A stretch of DNA of 14,127 nt, from positions 1 through 14,127 of the forward strand of contig DNXU01000062.1 in NCBI GenBank assembly GCA_003505715.1. The letters are read 5' to 3'. Below the pieces are notes generated by a model. That model saw only the letters and a list, made by a program, of their open reading frames with translations. It did no database searches and was not told the DNA's origin. This stretch comes from Cyanobacteria bacterium UBA8803 (lineage in GTDB: Bacteria; Cyanobacteriota; Cyanobacteriia; Cyanobacteriales; Coleofasciculaceae). A program made the position numbers and the translations under genes. Below, in pieces: positions 7,004 to 13,543 of this stretch (positions within the stretch are counted from its first letter, which is position 1; every line of letters starts with the position of its first letter).

Positions 7004-7324
7004 GGGCTTGGTTTTTAGGGATTAGTAGTAGATGCGGGTTTTGGGTCGGCTTCTCTATTTTCCCACAGGCATAGAAGTATAGTCGAACATAGGGAGATCC
7101 GGAGTGGGGAAACTAGGAATGGGGGAATATCAATTTTCAAGCTTTGGCTGGAGAGAAATATGGTAATGGCGTAACGGATGTAATAAGCACCAAACGAATC
7201 AACAACTCATCCGTTACATCCGTTACCCAATCCGGTGCCAAATCCACTACATCTGTTTCAGAATGCATTACCCCTTAGTGGGAATCCGGCCTGTGGTTAG
7301 TTTGCCATGGCCGATCGCTTCGGA
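7004..7324. other. 321-bp gene-free spacer with one strong inverted repeat
   Basis: No frame longer than about 15 codons with a credible start was found here on either strand. The only clear structure is the 13-bp inverted repeat listed at 7171-7226. The spacer must hold the fghA leader (minus strand, next to 7003) and the 3' end of the ribbon-helix-helix transcript (next to 7324). Confidence 0.5.
7171..7226. repeat. 13-bp perfect inverted repeat
   Basis: GTAACGGATGTAA at 7171-7183 is an exact inverted copy of TTACATCCGTTAC at 7214-7226, separated by 30 bases. The right arm overlaps a tandem pair of CATCCGTTA (7208-7216 and 7217-7225). On the minus strand this sits about 100 bases past the ribbon-helix-helix gene and about 170 bases before fghA. 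There is no T-run typical of an intrinsic terminator, so an operator or a dispersed repeat is also possible. Confidence 0.6.
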
Positions 7325-7486
7325 TTAATTGGACTTACTTTGTTTTTGCTGACGCTCTTTGACAGCCTGAGTTAATAGGTAAGTTGCTAGACTGCTCAAT
7401 GAGCGACTTTCTTCTTCGGCCCATTGTTCTAACGCCTTTTGGATTTCTTCTGGTAGATAAGCTGTTACCCGCCCTTTTAATTTCAT
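7325..7486 (-). CDS. Small ribbon-helix-helix (CopG-like) protein, 53 aa
   Basis: The pattern is that of a ribbon-helix-helix DNA-binding protein: a short beta strand (MKLKGRVTAYLP), helix 1 (EEIQKALEQWAEEE), a turn, and helix 2 (SLSSLATYLLTQAVKERQ). Such proteins bind DNA as dimers and often serve as antitoxins or repressors of their own gene. I prefer the ATG at 7486, which puts the DNA-contacting strand at the N-terminus as in the family; a GTG at 7513 would add nine residues (MLNHKNVEL). No strong ribosome site marks either. No toxin gene is next to it: the neighbours are fghA, 321 bp downstream, and an unrelated 79-aa gene upstream, so it looks like an orphan. The target is unknown. Confidence 0.72.
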   Translation of the reverse strand: MKLKGRVTAYLPEEIQKALEQWAEEESRSLSSLATYLLTQAVKERQQKQSKSN

Positions 7487-7558
7487 CAGCTCTACATTTT
7501 TATGATTCAACACATTTTAGTATATAGTTGTTCAAACTTTATTGCCAAATCTAAGCGT

Positions 7559-7564
7559 ATTATA
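7559..7564 (-). promoter_or_regulatory. Candidate -10 box (TATAAT) for the ribbon-helix-helix gene
   Basis: The minus strand carries an exact TATAAT here, in an AT-rich stretch about 72 bases before the ATG at 7486. No matching -35 TTGACA lies 16-18 bases upstream, so this rests on the -10 alone. The same AT-rich block also reads TATAAT on the plus strand at 7561-7566. Confidence 0.25.
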
Positions 7565-7673
7565 ATTTATAATAGTCTACATTAACCTCAGACACCCATA
7601 AGCAAAAGTTCACACCTTGGGGCGTCAAAATCCTCCTCCCCTCCCTAAGTTGGTATGTTTTGCCCTGGGAATA

Positions 7674-7913
7674 TTAAGACTGTTTAGCTTCTGCCTCTTC
7701 AAGGGCAATGACCAAATCAATCAGGAATCGAGCATAGCGAATTGTATCTGTTAACCCCCTCTCAGTTACTGGATAGCTATAGCGGGGGAAAGTTTCTTTG
7801 GGGTGTTGCCACCGCAACCATAGCTGTTTATCAATCACCTTCATGCTGATCAACCAGTCTCGATATCGGATTGGTGTTAGCTGCAAGCCGGTGTTGGAAA
7901 TGTCTGAAGTCAC
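7674..7913 (-). CDS. Hypothetical protein, 79 aa
   Basis: I do not recognise this protein beyond the impression of a small cyanobacterial hypothetical. It has no signal peptide, membrane segment or metal motif. It is rich in aromatic and charged residues (RYRDWLISM, LWLRWQHP, FPRYSYP) and ends in a predicted helix (RYARFLIDLVIALEEAEAK). The open frame begins at a GTG (7913) with GAGAAAG a few bases upstream; a shorter version from the ATG at about 7844 (MKVIDKQ) is possible but would lose part of the folded-looking region. It lies on the same strand as, and between, purQ (236 bp away) and the ribbon-helix-helix gene (187 bp away), with no sign of an operon. Its amino-acid composition looks like a real protein. 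Confidence 0.6.
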   Translation of the reverse strand: MTSDISNTGLQLTPIRYRDWLISMKVIDKQLWLRWQHPKETFPRYSYPVTERGLTDTIRYARFLIDLVIALEEAEAKQS

Positions 7914-8149
7914 TGGCTTTCTCGGGATTATAAATAAGGTCTACTTGTAGATGTGGAGTGCGGTAGTTCTAGTAATTCCAATCTGGGGATAGTTAAACCG
8001 ATATAATTGATTTTTCATTTCTTCACCCTTATATCTGAAAGTTAACAGTAAAAAATCAGGGATAGACAGCCCAAAATTTAGGCACTTCCCACCTTGCAAA
8101 AATGATTTGGGTTAGCGTGCCGCTGTTAAGAGTCAATCCTGTTGGCTCG

Positions 8150-8902
8150 TTACAGCTGTGTTGAACAACCAGCGGCGACTCGGCTAGCTAAATTTATTGT
8201 AGTCATAGTTGCACCAACAAGGTTGCCAACAAGTCCCTGGAACAGCTTCAGGCCATCAGTGCCTCCTAAAAGAGGGTCTGAGGCTCTTTCTGGGTGAGGC
8301 ATCATACCCAAAACGCGGCCAGTGCGATCGCAAATTCCAGCAATGTTGTTCACTGAACCATTGGGGTTGCTGAACTCGTCGATTGCTCCGGTTGCCGTGC
8401 AGTAACGGAACAGGACTTGATGGTTATCTTCCAGCGCTTTGAGGGTGTCTGGATCGGCGTAGTAGCGACCTTCCCCGTGGGCAATGGGTAGGGTAATGAC
8501 TTGCCCGGTGGAGTAAGCCGATGTCCAGGGTAGGTCAGTGCGTTCCACTTGGAGCGGGACGCGATCACAAATAAAATGTAAGTCTCGATTGCGGATCAAA
8601 GCGCCTGGTAAGAGTCCTGCTTCTGTCAATACCTGGAAGCCGTTGCAAATTCCTAGCACAAACTTACCCTGCTGGGCATGTTCTACCACTCGCTGCATCA
8701 CTGGCGAGAATTGAGCTAGTGCCCCACAGCGCAGATAGTCTCCATAACTGAAACCACCGGGCAAAATTACCACATCTAGGTCAGAAATATCCGTTTCTTC
8801 ATGCCAAACCATCCGGGTTGGCGCTCTCAGTACATTATGGGTAACATAGGCGACATCGCGATCGCAGTTTGAACCCGGAAATACCACAATTCCAAATTTC
8901 AT
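8150..8902 (-). CDS. purQ: Phosphoribosylformylglycinamidine synthase, glutaminase subunit PurQ, 250 aa
   Basis: PurQ releases ammonia from glutamine and passes it to PurL, which with PurS makes FGAM, the fourth step of purine synthesis. It is a class I glutamine amidotransferase: the nucleophile is C86 in GICNGFQ (84-90), with H203 and E205 (MMPHPER) completing the triad. The N-terminus [15 protein letters not shown] and [13 protein letters not shown] (49-61) are typical of PurQ. The start overlaps the purS stop by 4 bp (ATGA), implying translational coupling. The family is usually about 225-235 aa; here about 20 residues ([20 protein letters not shown]) extend beyond the normal end. purL is not in the window, which is common because purS-purQ and purL are often separate. 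Confidence 0.96.
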   Translation of the reverse strand: MKFGIVVFPGSNCDRDVAYVTHNVLRAPTRMVWHEETDISDLDVVILPGGFSYGDYLRCGALAQFSPVMQRVVEHAQQGKFVLGICNGFQVLTEAGLLPGALIRNRDLHFICDRVPLQVERTDLPWTSAYSTGQVITLPIAHGEGRYYADPDTLKALEDNHQVLFRYCTATGAIDEFSNPNGSVNNIAGICDRTGRVLGMMPHPERASDPLLGGTDGLKLFQGLVGNLVGATMTTINLASRVAAGCSTQL

Positions 8903-9186
8903 ACCGATGCCCCCATTGGTTCCCCTATCTCCCTTAAATCAAACCGATAATTTTCAATGACTGGATTTGCCAGTAACTGGTCGCAAATGCGGTCAAGTTG
9001 CTGCCGCGCTTGGTCTTCATCGACAGCACTCACGATCAACTCAATATATTTCCCAATGCGTACCTGCTCCACATCCTTGTATCCTAGCTGCTTTAGCCCC
9101 GACTCGACTGCGACGCCAGCGGGATCTAATACTGAAGGTCGGAGGGTAACATAAATGCGAGCCTGATATTTTTGATTCACCAGCAT
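8899..9186 (-). CDS. purS: Phosphoribosylformylglycinamidine synthase, small subunit PurS, 95 aa
   Basis: PurS is the small structural subunit that bridges PurQ and PurL in the multi-subunit FGAM synthase of bacteria other than enterobacteria. The protein shows the family pattern: a first beta strand ([18 protein letters not shown]), the conserved GLKQLGY and a strand with VRIGKYIEL, then a helix and a final strand (NYRFDL). At 95 aa it is slightly longer than the usual 80-90. It is first in a two-gene operon with purQ. The ATG at 9186 has a short TTAGGT upstream. Its promoter must lie in the 91-bp spacer shared with the divergent Fur-family gene. Confidence 0.94.
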   Translation of the reverse strand: MLVNQKYQARIYVTLRPSVLDPAGVAVESGLKQLGYKDVEQVRIGKYIELIVSAVDEDQARQQLDRICDQLLANPVIENYRFDLREIGEPMGASV

Positions 9187-9194
9187 TACCTAAC

Positions 9195-9217
9195 TTTTAA
9201 GATAATTTTCTTTAAAG
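9195..9217. promoter_or_regulatory. AT-rich imperfect palindrome between purS and zur
   Basis: TTTTAAGATAATTTTCTTTAAAG has symmetrical TTTAA ends and an AATT centre, but mismatches between them. It lies 9 bases before purS and 60 bases before the regulator start. Fur-family operators are AT-rich palindromes of this size, so self-regulation is conceivable. The symmetry is weak. Confidence 0.25.
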
Positions 9218-9277
9218 TTTGAACGAGTCAGCCCCAACAGTCCTTTGAAACTTCTACCAGATGTGAGAAGCAAGTCC

Positions 9278-9703
9278 ATGAAACTCCAACGTACCCGATC
9301 TCAAGAGCGAATTCTCAATTTGCTCAAAACATTGAACCGCGCCCTATCTGCTCAAGATATTTATGTTGAGTTACGCAACCGCGACCAAAGTATGGGCCTA
9401 GCCACAGTTTACCGCTCCTTGGATGCTTTGAAACTTGAAGGCGTGGTGCAAGTGCGAACCCTTTCTACTGGTGAATCTCTCTACAGTTCAGTACTGCGGG
9501 ATCAACATCATCTCACCTGCCTTAATTGCGGACAATCTGTTCCCATAAATGAATGCCCAGTCCACCAACTGGAAACCCAATTACAAGATTCCCACCAATT
9601 CAAGATTTACTACCACACTTTGGAGTTTTTTGGGCTATGCGATCGCTGTGCTGAAGCTGAAATACAAGAGCGAGTTGATGTAGGAAGTGGGAGTAGGGAG
9701 TAG
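9278..9703 (+). CDS. zur: Fur-family metal regulator, probably Zur (FurB), 141 aa
   Basis: A winged-helix repressor that binds DNA when loaded with metal. The N-terminal half holds the DNA-binding domain (RSQERILNLLKTLNRALSAQDIYVEL, then MGLATVYRSLDALKLEGVV, 39-57). The C-terminal half holds the dimer and metal domain with two structural CxxC pairs, C81/C84 and C121/C124. H77/H78, C93, H96 (CPVH) and H113 are candidates for the regulatory site; a Cys in that site points to Zur rather than Fur or PerR. Overall it resembles cyanobacterial FurB/Zur, which represses zinc uptake genes. The ATG at 9278 has GAGAAG 8 bases upstream and is preferred over a TTG at 9245. The last residues and stop codon are formed from a G-rich repeat (9680-9705). 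It diverges from purS and converges on the GH57 gene. Confidence 0.85.
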   Translation: MKLQRTRSQERILNLLKTLNRALSAQDIYVELRNRDQSMGLATVYRSLDALKLEGVVQVRTLSTGESLYSSVLRDQHHLTCLNCGQSVPINECPVHQLETQLQDSHQFKIYYHTLEFFGLCDRCAEAEIQERVDVGSGSRE

Positions 9704-9705
9704 TG
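9680..9705. repeat. Degenerate GTAGGGA-type tandem repeat overlapping the zur stop
   Basis: Reads GTAGGAA, GTGGGA, GTAGGGA, GTAGTG, with units of 6-7 bases. It encodes the tail VGSGSRE of the Fur-family protein and its TAG stop (9701-9703). It resembles dispersed short tandem repeats that normally lie between cyanobacterial genes. Confidence 0.5.
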
Positions 9706-9748
9706 CAGCATGGGGTAAAATAACTGACCACTGATCAAGGTGTTGTTT

Positions 9749-9807
9749 GTTCATGGTTCATAGTTCATTGCCTGGAGATGGTTGCCATGAACGATGAACA
9801 ATGAACG
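9749..9807. repeat. Heptad-repeat hairpin between convergent genes
   Basis: The left arm is GTTCATG, GTTCATA, GTTCATT (9749-9769). The right arm is ATGAACG, ATGAACA, ATGAACG (9787-9807). The six-base core GTTCAT/ATGAAC is invariant and pairs exactly; the seventh base varies. The loop is 17 bases. The two convergent genes end at 9703 and 9888, so the hairpin is well placed to act as a two-way terminator or transcript-end stabiliser, although no T-run follows on either strand. Confidence 0.85.
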
Positions 9808-9887
9808 ATCAGCCTAGGAGTGTATTCCCTGCAACCAAGAACTGCTATAAATCCCTCCTCCTCCCCCAGCTTCCCCAGCTCTAACAG

Positions 9888-11477
9888 TTACAACGGGCGA
9901 TAGACACGATAATTAATGTGGGGGAAGATATTATCCATTTCCTCCACTTTTTCCAGCCAACCGCTATCAATTTTTCCTAGTTTGATTTCCTCATAGAGCT
10001 TATTGAAGCGCATCAGGTGCGATCGCGTCCGCCGTACTGCATAAGGAACCATTGTCCCTGTGCGCATAATAAATGCCCAGTCAGAAGATTGTGCCAGTAA
10101 GAGTTCTCGTGCGGCTTGGTTGAGTGCTTTCCACTCCAACTCATCCTCAGGCTCCCGTTTTGCCAGTTCAATCATCCGCTCTGTAGCTTTGTGCAGGTGA
10201 GGATAAATCCAGGTATTCGTTTCATTGAGCCAATATTCGTGGAACCCCTTGAAACCCCAACTTGACTGAGAGGGACGGCAGACTTGCTGGGTGGGATGAG
10301 ACCGCAAATAATCGGCCAGATGGGTCATATCGTAGGTATGCTGGTCATACCAGGATTTGCGGAACAAGTAATCTAAAAACCAAGGCCCTTCATACCACCA
10401 ATGACCGAATAACTCAGCGTCATAGGGTGAAACAATAATGGGAGGACGCTGCATAATACCCGCTAAATGTCTCGCTTGCTGCTCGCGGTTAAACATGAAA
10501 TTAGCTGCATGTTCTGCTGCCTTTTCTCGCGCCCAATAAGGGTCATACAAGCTCTTATCACCCAACCCAGAACCACGGCCTGTAATCTTGTGATATTTGA
10601 TCCCCGTATTTTTGCGCTGCCCGTTCGGCATGATGTAGGGCTTGATGTACTCGTATTCCGCTTCCCAACCTAAATCCTTGTAAAACTCCCGATATTCAGG
10701 CGCTCCAGGATACCCTACTTCCGACGACCACACCTGCTGGGATGATTCGTGATCCCGCCCAAACGCTGCCACCCCTGTCTCGGTAAAAATAGGAGCATAA
10801 GTACCAAAACGGGGACGGGGTCGAGCATACAAAATCCCATGCCCATCGGTGAGGAAATAACGCAAGCCAGCATCCGCTACCATGCGTTCTACACCTTCAT
10901 AGTAAGCGCATTCTGGCAACCAAATTCCTTTAGGAGGACGCCCGAAGTTTTGTTCGTAATGCTCGCAAGCTACCTGGATTTGCGCCCAAACTGCCTGAGG
11001 ATACATCTTCATCAGGGGAAAGTAACCGTGGGTAGCACCGCAGGTGATAATTTCCAGGTTATTACTTTCGAGAAACTGCTTAAACGCCGTCACCAGGTCA
11101 CCACTGTAGCGCTCCCAGGTTTGGCGAATCATGCTGAACTCTTCCACATAATGTTCAGCCAGGTAGCGGATATGACCGTTATGTTCGTTATGTTCGACTT
11201 CCTTCTGGGCGAGTTCTTCTAAGAGAGACAAATGCTTGTCATAGCGCTCTTGCAATAGGGGATCTCGTAGCATTGACACCAAAGGGGGTGTCATGCTCAT
11301 GGTCATTTTGAAGTCAACGCCATCCCGCTTCAGCCCTTCAAATACATGGAGGAGGGGGACGTAGGTTTCGGTGATTGCTTCAAAGAGCCACTCTTCCTCC
11401 AGGACGTAGTCACTTTCAGGATGCCGGACAAAAGGTAGATGGGCGTGAAGAACGAGGGCGACGTAGCCGATAGCCAT
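9888..11477 (-). CDS. GH57 1,4-alpha-glucan branching enzyme, 529 aa
   Basis: This is a glycoside hydrolase family 57 protein of the DUF1957 branching-enzyme type, which makes alpha-1,6 branch points in glycogen-like glucans. The N-terminus YVALVLHAHLPFVRHPE carries the family's HxH (H11, H13). E189 in WLPECAYY (186-193) is the likely nucleophile and D353 in SPYDAELFGHWWYEGP the acid/base, close to the numbering in the characterised Thermus and Thermococcus enzymes. The C-terminal helical part ends with the conserved SSDWAFI (464-470). Length fits the family (about 520-570). It is cytoplasmic, with no signal peptide. Whether the product is an active branching enzyme cannot be told; some GH57 relatives act as hydrolases. 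No ribosome site is visible before the ATG at 11477. It diverges from sasA across 218 bp. Confidence 0.93.
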   Translation of the reverse strand: MAIGYVALVLHAHLPFVRHPESDYVLEEEWLFEAITETYVPLLHVFEGLKRDGVDFKMTMSMTPPLVSMLRDPLLQERYDKHLSLLEELAQKEVEHNEHNGHIRYLAEHYVEEFSMIRQTWERYSGDLVTAFKQFLESNNLEIITCGATHGYFPLMKMYPQAVWAQIQVACEHYEQNFGRPPKGIWLPECAYYEGVERMVADAGLRYFLTDGHGILYARPRPRFGTYAPIFTETGVAAFGRDHESSQQVWSSEVGYPGAPEYREFYKDLGWEAEYEYIKPYIMPNGQRKNTGIKYHKITGRGSGLGDKSLYDPYWAREKAAEHAANFMFNREQQARHLAGIMQRPPIIVSPYDAELFGHWWYEGPWFLDYLFRKSWYDQHTYDMTHLADYLRSHPTQQVCRPSQSSWGFKGFHEYWLNETNTWIYPHLHKATERMIELAKREPEDELEWKALNQAARELLLAQSSDWAFIMRTGTMVPYAVRRTRSHLMRFNKLYEEIKLGKIDSGWLEKVEEMDNIFPHINYRVYRPL

Positions 11478-11575
11478 GATGAATTAGAAGTCGTAAATTG
11501 ATTTATTACTATAACTGAGGCTGGCTCGGAAAGCTTTACAGTATTTTAAGATTTTAGGATGAAAGCCATGCCAGT

Positions 11576-11594
11576 GCCTAGCCAAGGGTTAGGC
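11576..11594. repeat. Short hairpin in the GH57-sasA divergent spacer
   Basis: GCCTAGC (11576-11582) and GTTAGGC (11588-11594) pair with one G-U around CAAGG. A competing pairing is possible between AAAGCC (11562-11567) and GGCTTT (11592-11597). The site is about 100 bases before sasA and about 100 bases before GH57 in the opposite direction. It may be an operator or a leader structure; the evidence is only the symmetry. Confidence 0.3.
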
Positions 11595-11695
11595 TTTACC
11601 GACAATCTAAAATAGATATTAAATTGTAAGGAAGTAAAGACTCCCCGGCGACAAACTCCCAATCTTAACGTTCTCTCAAGCATTCCCTGTTTCCA

Positions 11696-12910
11696 GTGCT
11701 AACACCAAATTGCATGCAGGCCGCTCCAGAAAAATCTAGTGATTCGGAAGCCTCCCTACAGCTACTGCTGTTTGTCGATGAGCGCCCCAGTTCCCGGAAA
11801 AACATCCATCGCATCCGCAGTTATCTTGATACCTTGAAGGCAGACTATCCCTTTGAACTCATGGTTGTCGATGTTGGGGAACAGCCCTATCTAGCTGAAC
11901 ATTTTAAGCTGGTTGCTACCCCGGCGCTCATTAAGATTCATCCCCCGCCCCGACAGACTCTTGCGGGGACGAATTTAGTGGCACAGTTGAGGAACTGCTG
12001 GCCCCGCTGGCAGCGCTCTGTAGAGGAATATCAAGCTGAACCTACCCAAGATGGATTGTTACAATCAGCGATTAGCTCCTCGACTCCAGAGCGAATCTCG
12101 CCATCGATCGAGACTTCTATCGCTTCTTCCATTGAATTGATTAGGCTGACCGACGAAATATTTCGTCTCAAGCAAGAAAAGGCTCAATTACTCGAGCAGT
12201 TACAATTTAAAGACCGAGTGATGGCGATGTTAGCTCATGACTTGCGCAGTCCCTTAACGGCTGCCTCAATTGCCTTAGATACTCTGGAATTAGACCAAAA
12301 GCCCCCCAAAGGGGGTCATGCCTCTGAGTTGACACCAACCCTAAGAGCGCGGTTGTTTAACCAAGCTCGCGCTCAATTCCGCACCATGGATAGGATGATT
12401 ACAGAGATTCTGCAAGCAGCTAAGGGCAGCAGTGCTGAGTTCAAAATCAAACCCCATAAAGTTGCCTTGGGAATCCTTTGCCAGGATATTGTGGCTCAGA
12501 TGCAAGACCGATTTCAACTCAAATCTCAGCAAATTGAAACGGATATTCCTCAAGATTTACCCTGCGTTTATGCTGATGGTGAGTTGATCCGCCAAGTGAT
12601 GATTAACTTGTTGGATAATGCGTATAAATATACACCTGAAGGCGGCAAAATTCACGTTTCCATTCTTCACCGTACAGCCCAGAAAATTCAGGTCAGCGTT
12701 TGCGATAACGGTCCGGGTATCCCCCCAGAAAATCGCGATCGCATCTTTGAAGACCACTTCCGGCTTAAACGAGATGAAGGCAAGGAGGGATATGGGTTGG
12801 GCTTAGCGCTGTGTCAAAAAATCATTCGCGCTCATTACGGTCGCATTTGGGTAGATTCACCATCTAAGGGTGGCGGCTGCTTTCACTTTATGCTACCCAT
12901 TTATAGGTGA
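11696..12910 (+). CDS. sasA: Circadian clock output histidine kinase SasA, 404 aa
   Basis: SasA binds phosphorylated KaiC and passes the clock signal to the response regulator RpaA. Residues about 20-106 are the KaiB-like thioredoxin-fold sensor domain ([14 protein letters not shown], then [21 protein letters not shown] at 61-81). After a linker with a coiled coil (about 150-172), the dimerisation domain carries the phospho-accepting H181 ([14 protein letters not shown]). The ATPase domain has the N box (N304, N308 in [17 protein letters not shown]), the G1 box DNGPGIP (337-343) and the G2 box GYGLGLAL (365-372), so it should be active. It is somewhat longer than typical (about 380-400), partly from a loop at 202-214. 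It starts at a GTG (11696); the ATG at 11714 is an alternative. kaiABC and rpaA are elsewhere. Confidence 0.95.
   Translation: MLTPNCMQAAPEKSSDSEASLQLLLFVDERPSSRKNIHRIRSYLDTLKADYPFELMVVDVGEQPYLAEHFKLVATPALIKIHPPPRQTLAGTNLVAQLRNCWPRWQRSVEEYQAEPTQDGLLQSAISSSTPERISPSIETSIASSIELIRLTDEIFRLKQEKAQLLEQLQFKDRVMAMLAHDLRSPLTAASIALDTLELDQKPPKGGHASELTPTLRARLFNQARAQFRTMDRMITEILQAAKGSSAEFKIKPHKVALGILCQDIVAQMQDRFQLKSQQIETDIPQDLPCVYADGELIRQVMINLLDNAYKYTPEGGKIHVSILHRTAQKIQVSVCDNGPGIPPENRDRIFEDHFRLKRDEGKEGYGLGLALCQKIIRAHYGRIWVDSPSKGGGCFHFMLPIYR
12302..12315. repeat. C/G-run palindrome inside sasA
   Basis: CCCCCC AAA GGGGG within the coding frame encodes PPKGG (residues 203-207). It sits in the loop between the two dimerisation helices of the kinase, where an insertion is likely tolerated. 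The C-run/G-run form resembles the core of the intergenic element at 2078-2137. Confidence 0.4.
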
Positions 12911-12946
12911 GGATTGAGGAGCTTAAAACCACGCATGATATGAAAA

Positions 12947-13357
12947 TCAACTTTGGCGCAGGGCGGCAATAATCTGGCTGTTGGCTTTGGGAAAAGGAAA
13001 CTGGTCAATTTCCTCTAAGCTGACCCAGCGGATTTCATCGCATTCTAATGGTTGAGGAACACCACACCTATGGCGACAGTGATGTACGATTAGGGTAACG
13101 CGAAAGTGGCTGTAGGTGTGATCGATTGTAATCAGATGATCCCCCACTTCAATTTCAATTGCTAGTTCTTCGTCTATTTCCCTTTTAATACAATCCTCAA
13201 CCGTTTCATTAAGTTCTATCTTTCCACCAGGAAACTCCCACAAACCCCCCAACAGCCCTTCAGCACGTCGGCGGTCAATTAAAATTTGTCCTAGGTCGTT
13301 CCAAATTACGGCAACGCCAATAGTTTTATGAGGAATGGAGGCAGCAGTTTCACACAT
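12947..13357 (-). CDS. mutT: MutT-type NUDIX hydrolase, 136 aa
   Basis: NUDIX hydrolases of this type cleave oxidised nucleotides such as 8-oxo-dGTP to the monophosphate, keeping them out of DNA. The NUDIX box GX5EX7REUXEE is intact in GGKIELNETVEDCIKREIDEEL, with REIDEE supplying the metal-binding glutamates. The flanking GLLGGLWEFPGGK and the later HTYSHFRVTL resemble MutT and the C-terminal domain of MutY. 136 aa is typical for MutT. I start at the ATG (13357), which has AGGAG 10 bases upstream; a TTG at 13387 would extend it by ten residues without support. It converges on sasA with 36 bp between stops. Other NUDIX substrates are possible, so the MutT name is likely but not proven. Confidence 0.88.
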   Translation of the reverse strand: MCETAASIPHKTIGVAVIWNDLGQILIDRRRAEGLLGGLWEFPGGKIELNETVEDCIKREIDEELAIEIEVGDHLITIDHTYSHFRVTLIVHHCRHRCGVPQPLECDEIRWVSLEEIDQFPFPKANSQIIAALRQS

Positions 13358-13360
13358 GGG

Positions 13361-13373
13361 TAGGAGGCTCCTA
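13361..13373. promoter_or_regulatory. Palindrome containing the mutT ribosome site
   Basis: TAGGAG, G, CTCCTA is symmetrical about a single base, 3 bases before the mutT ATG. On the mRNA (minus strand) its first half supplies the AGGAG ribosome site and its second half can pair with it, as a stem of about 5 bp with a 3-base loop. Confidence 0.35.
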
Positions 13374-13412
13374 GCTGTCTGGGGCAAATGTATTTTCTGT
13401 TACATGGCGATG

Positions 13413-13472
13413 GGTAATTAGTAATCGGCAAGAAATTGCTGACCAACTACCAATTACCAATTACCAATTACC
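13413..13472. repeat. Heptad-repeat hairpin, same core as 3140-3226
   Basis: The left arm is GGTAATT, AGTAATC, GG (13413-13428). The right arm is CCAACTA, then CCAATTA three times, then CC (13443-13472). The core ATTACC/GGTAAT is the same as in the array at 3140-3226. It lies in the spacer between the minus-strand DUF760 gene (stop at 13544) and mutT, so it follows the DUF760 transcript. Confidence 0.8.
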
Positions 13473-13543
13473 ATACATTAGATTGAATTATCACCACAGA
13501 GCTGAGAGAGCTGAAAATTTGTTAATGCTAGCTGTCCACAACC

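Noticed and set aside
9749..9807. CRISPR-like array
   Set aside because: Units are only 7 bp with no spacers; this is a short tandem-repeat hairpin. No cas genes are present in the window.
10749..11222. 157-aa plus-strand frame inside the GH57 gene
   Set aside because: Antisense to the conserved catalytic part of the branching enzyme; no recognisable protein features.
11559..11615. 18-codon frame (MKAMPVPSQ...) upstream of sasA as a leader peptide
   Set aside because: Too short, with only an AGG touching the ATG as ribosome site and no codons hinting at attenuation.
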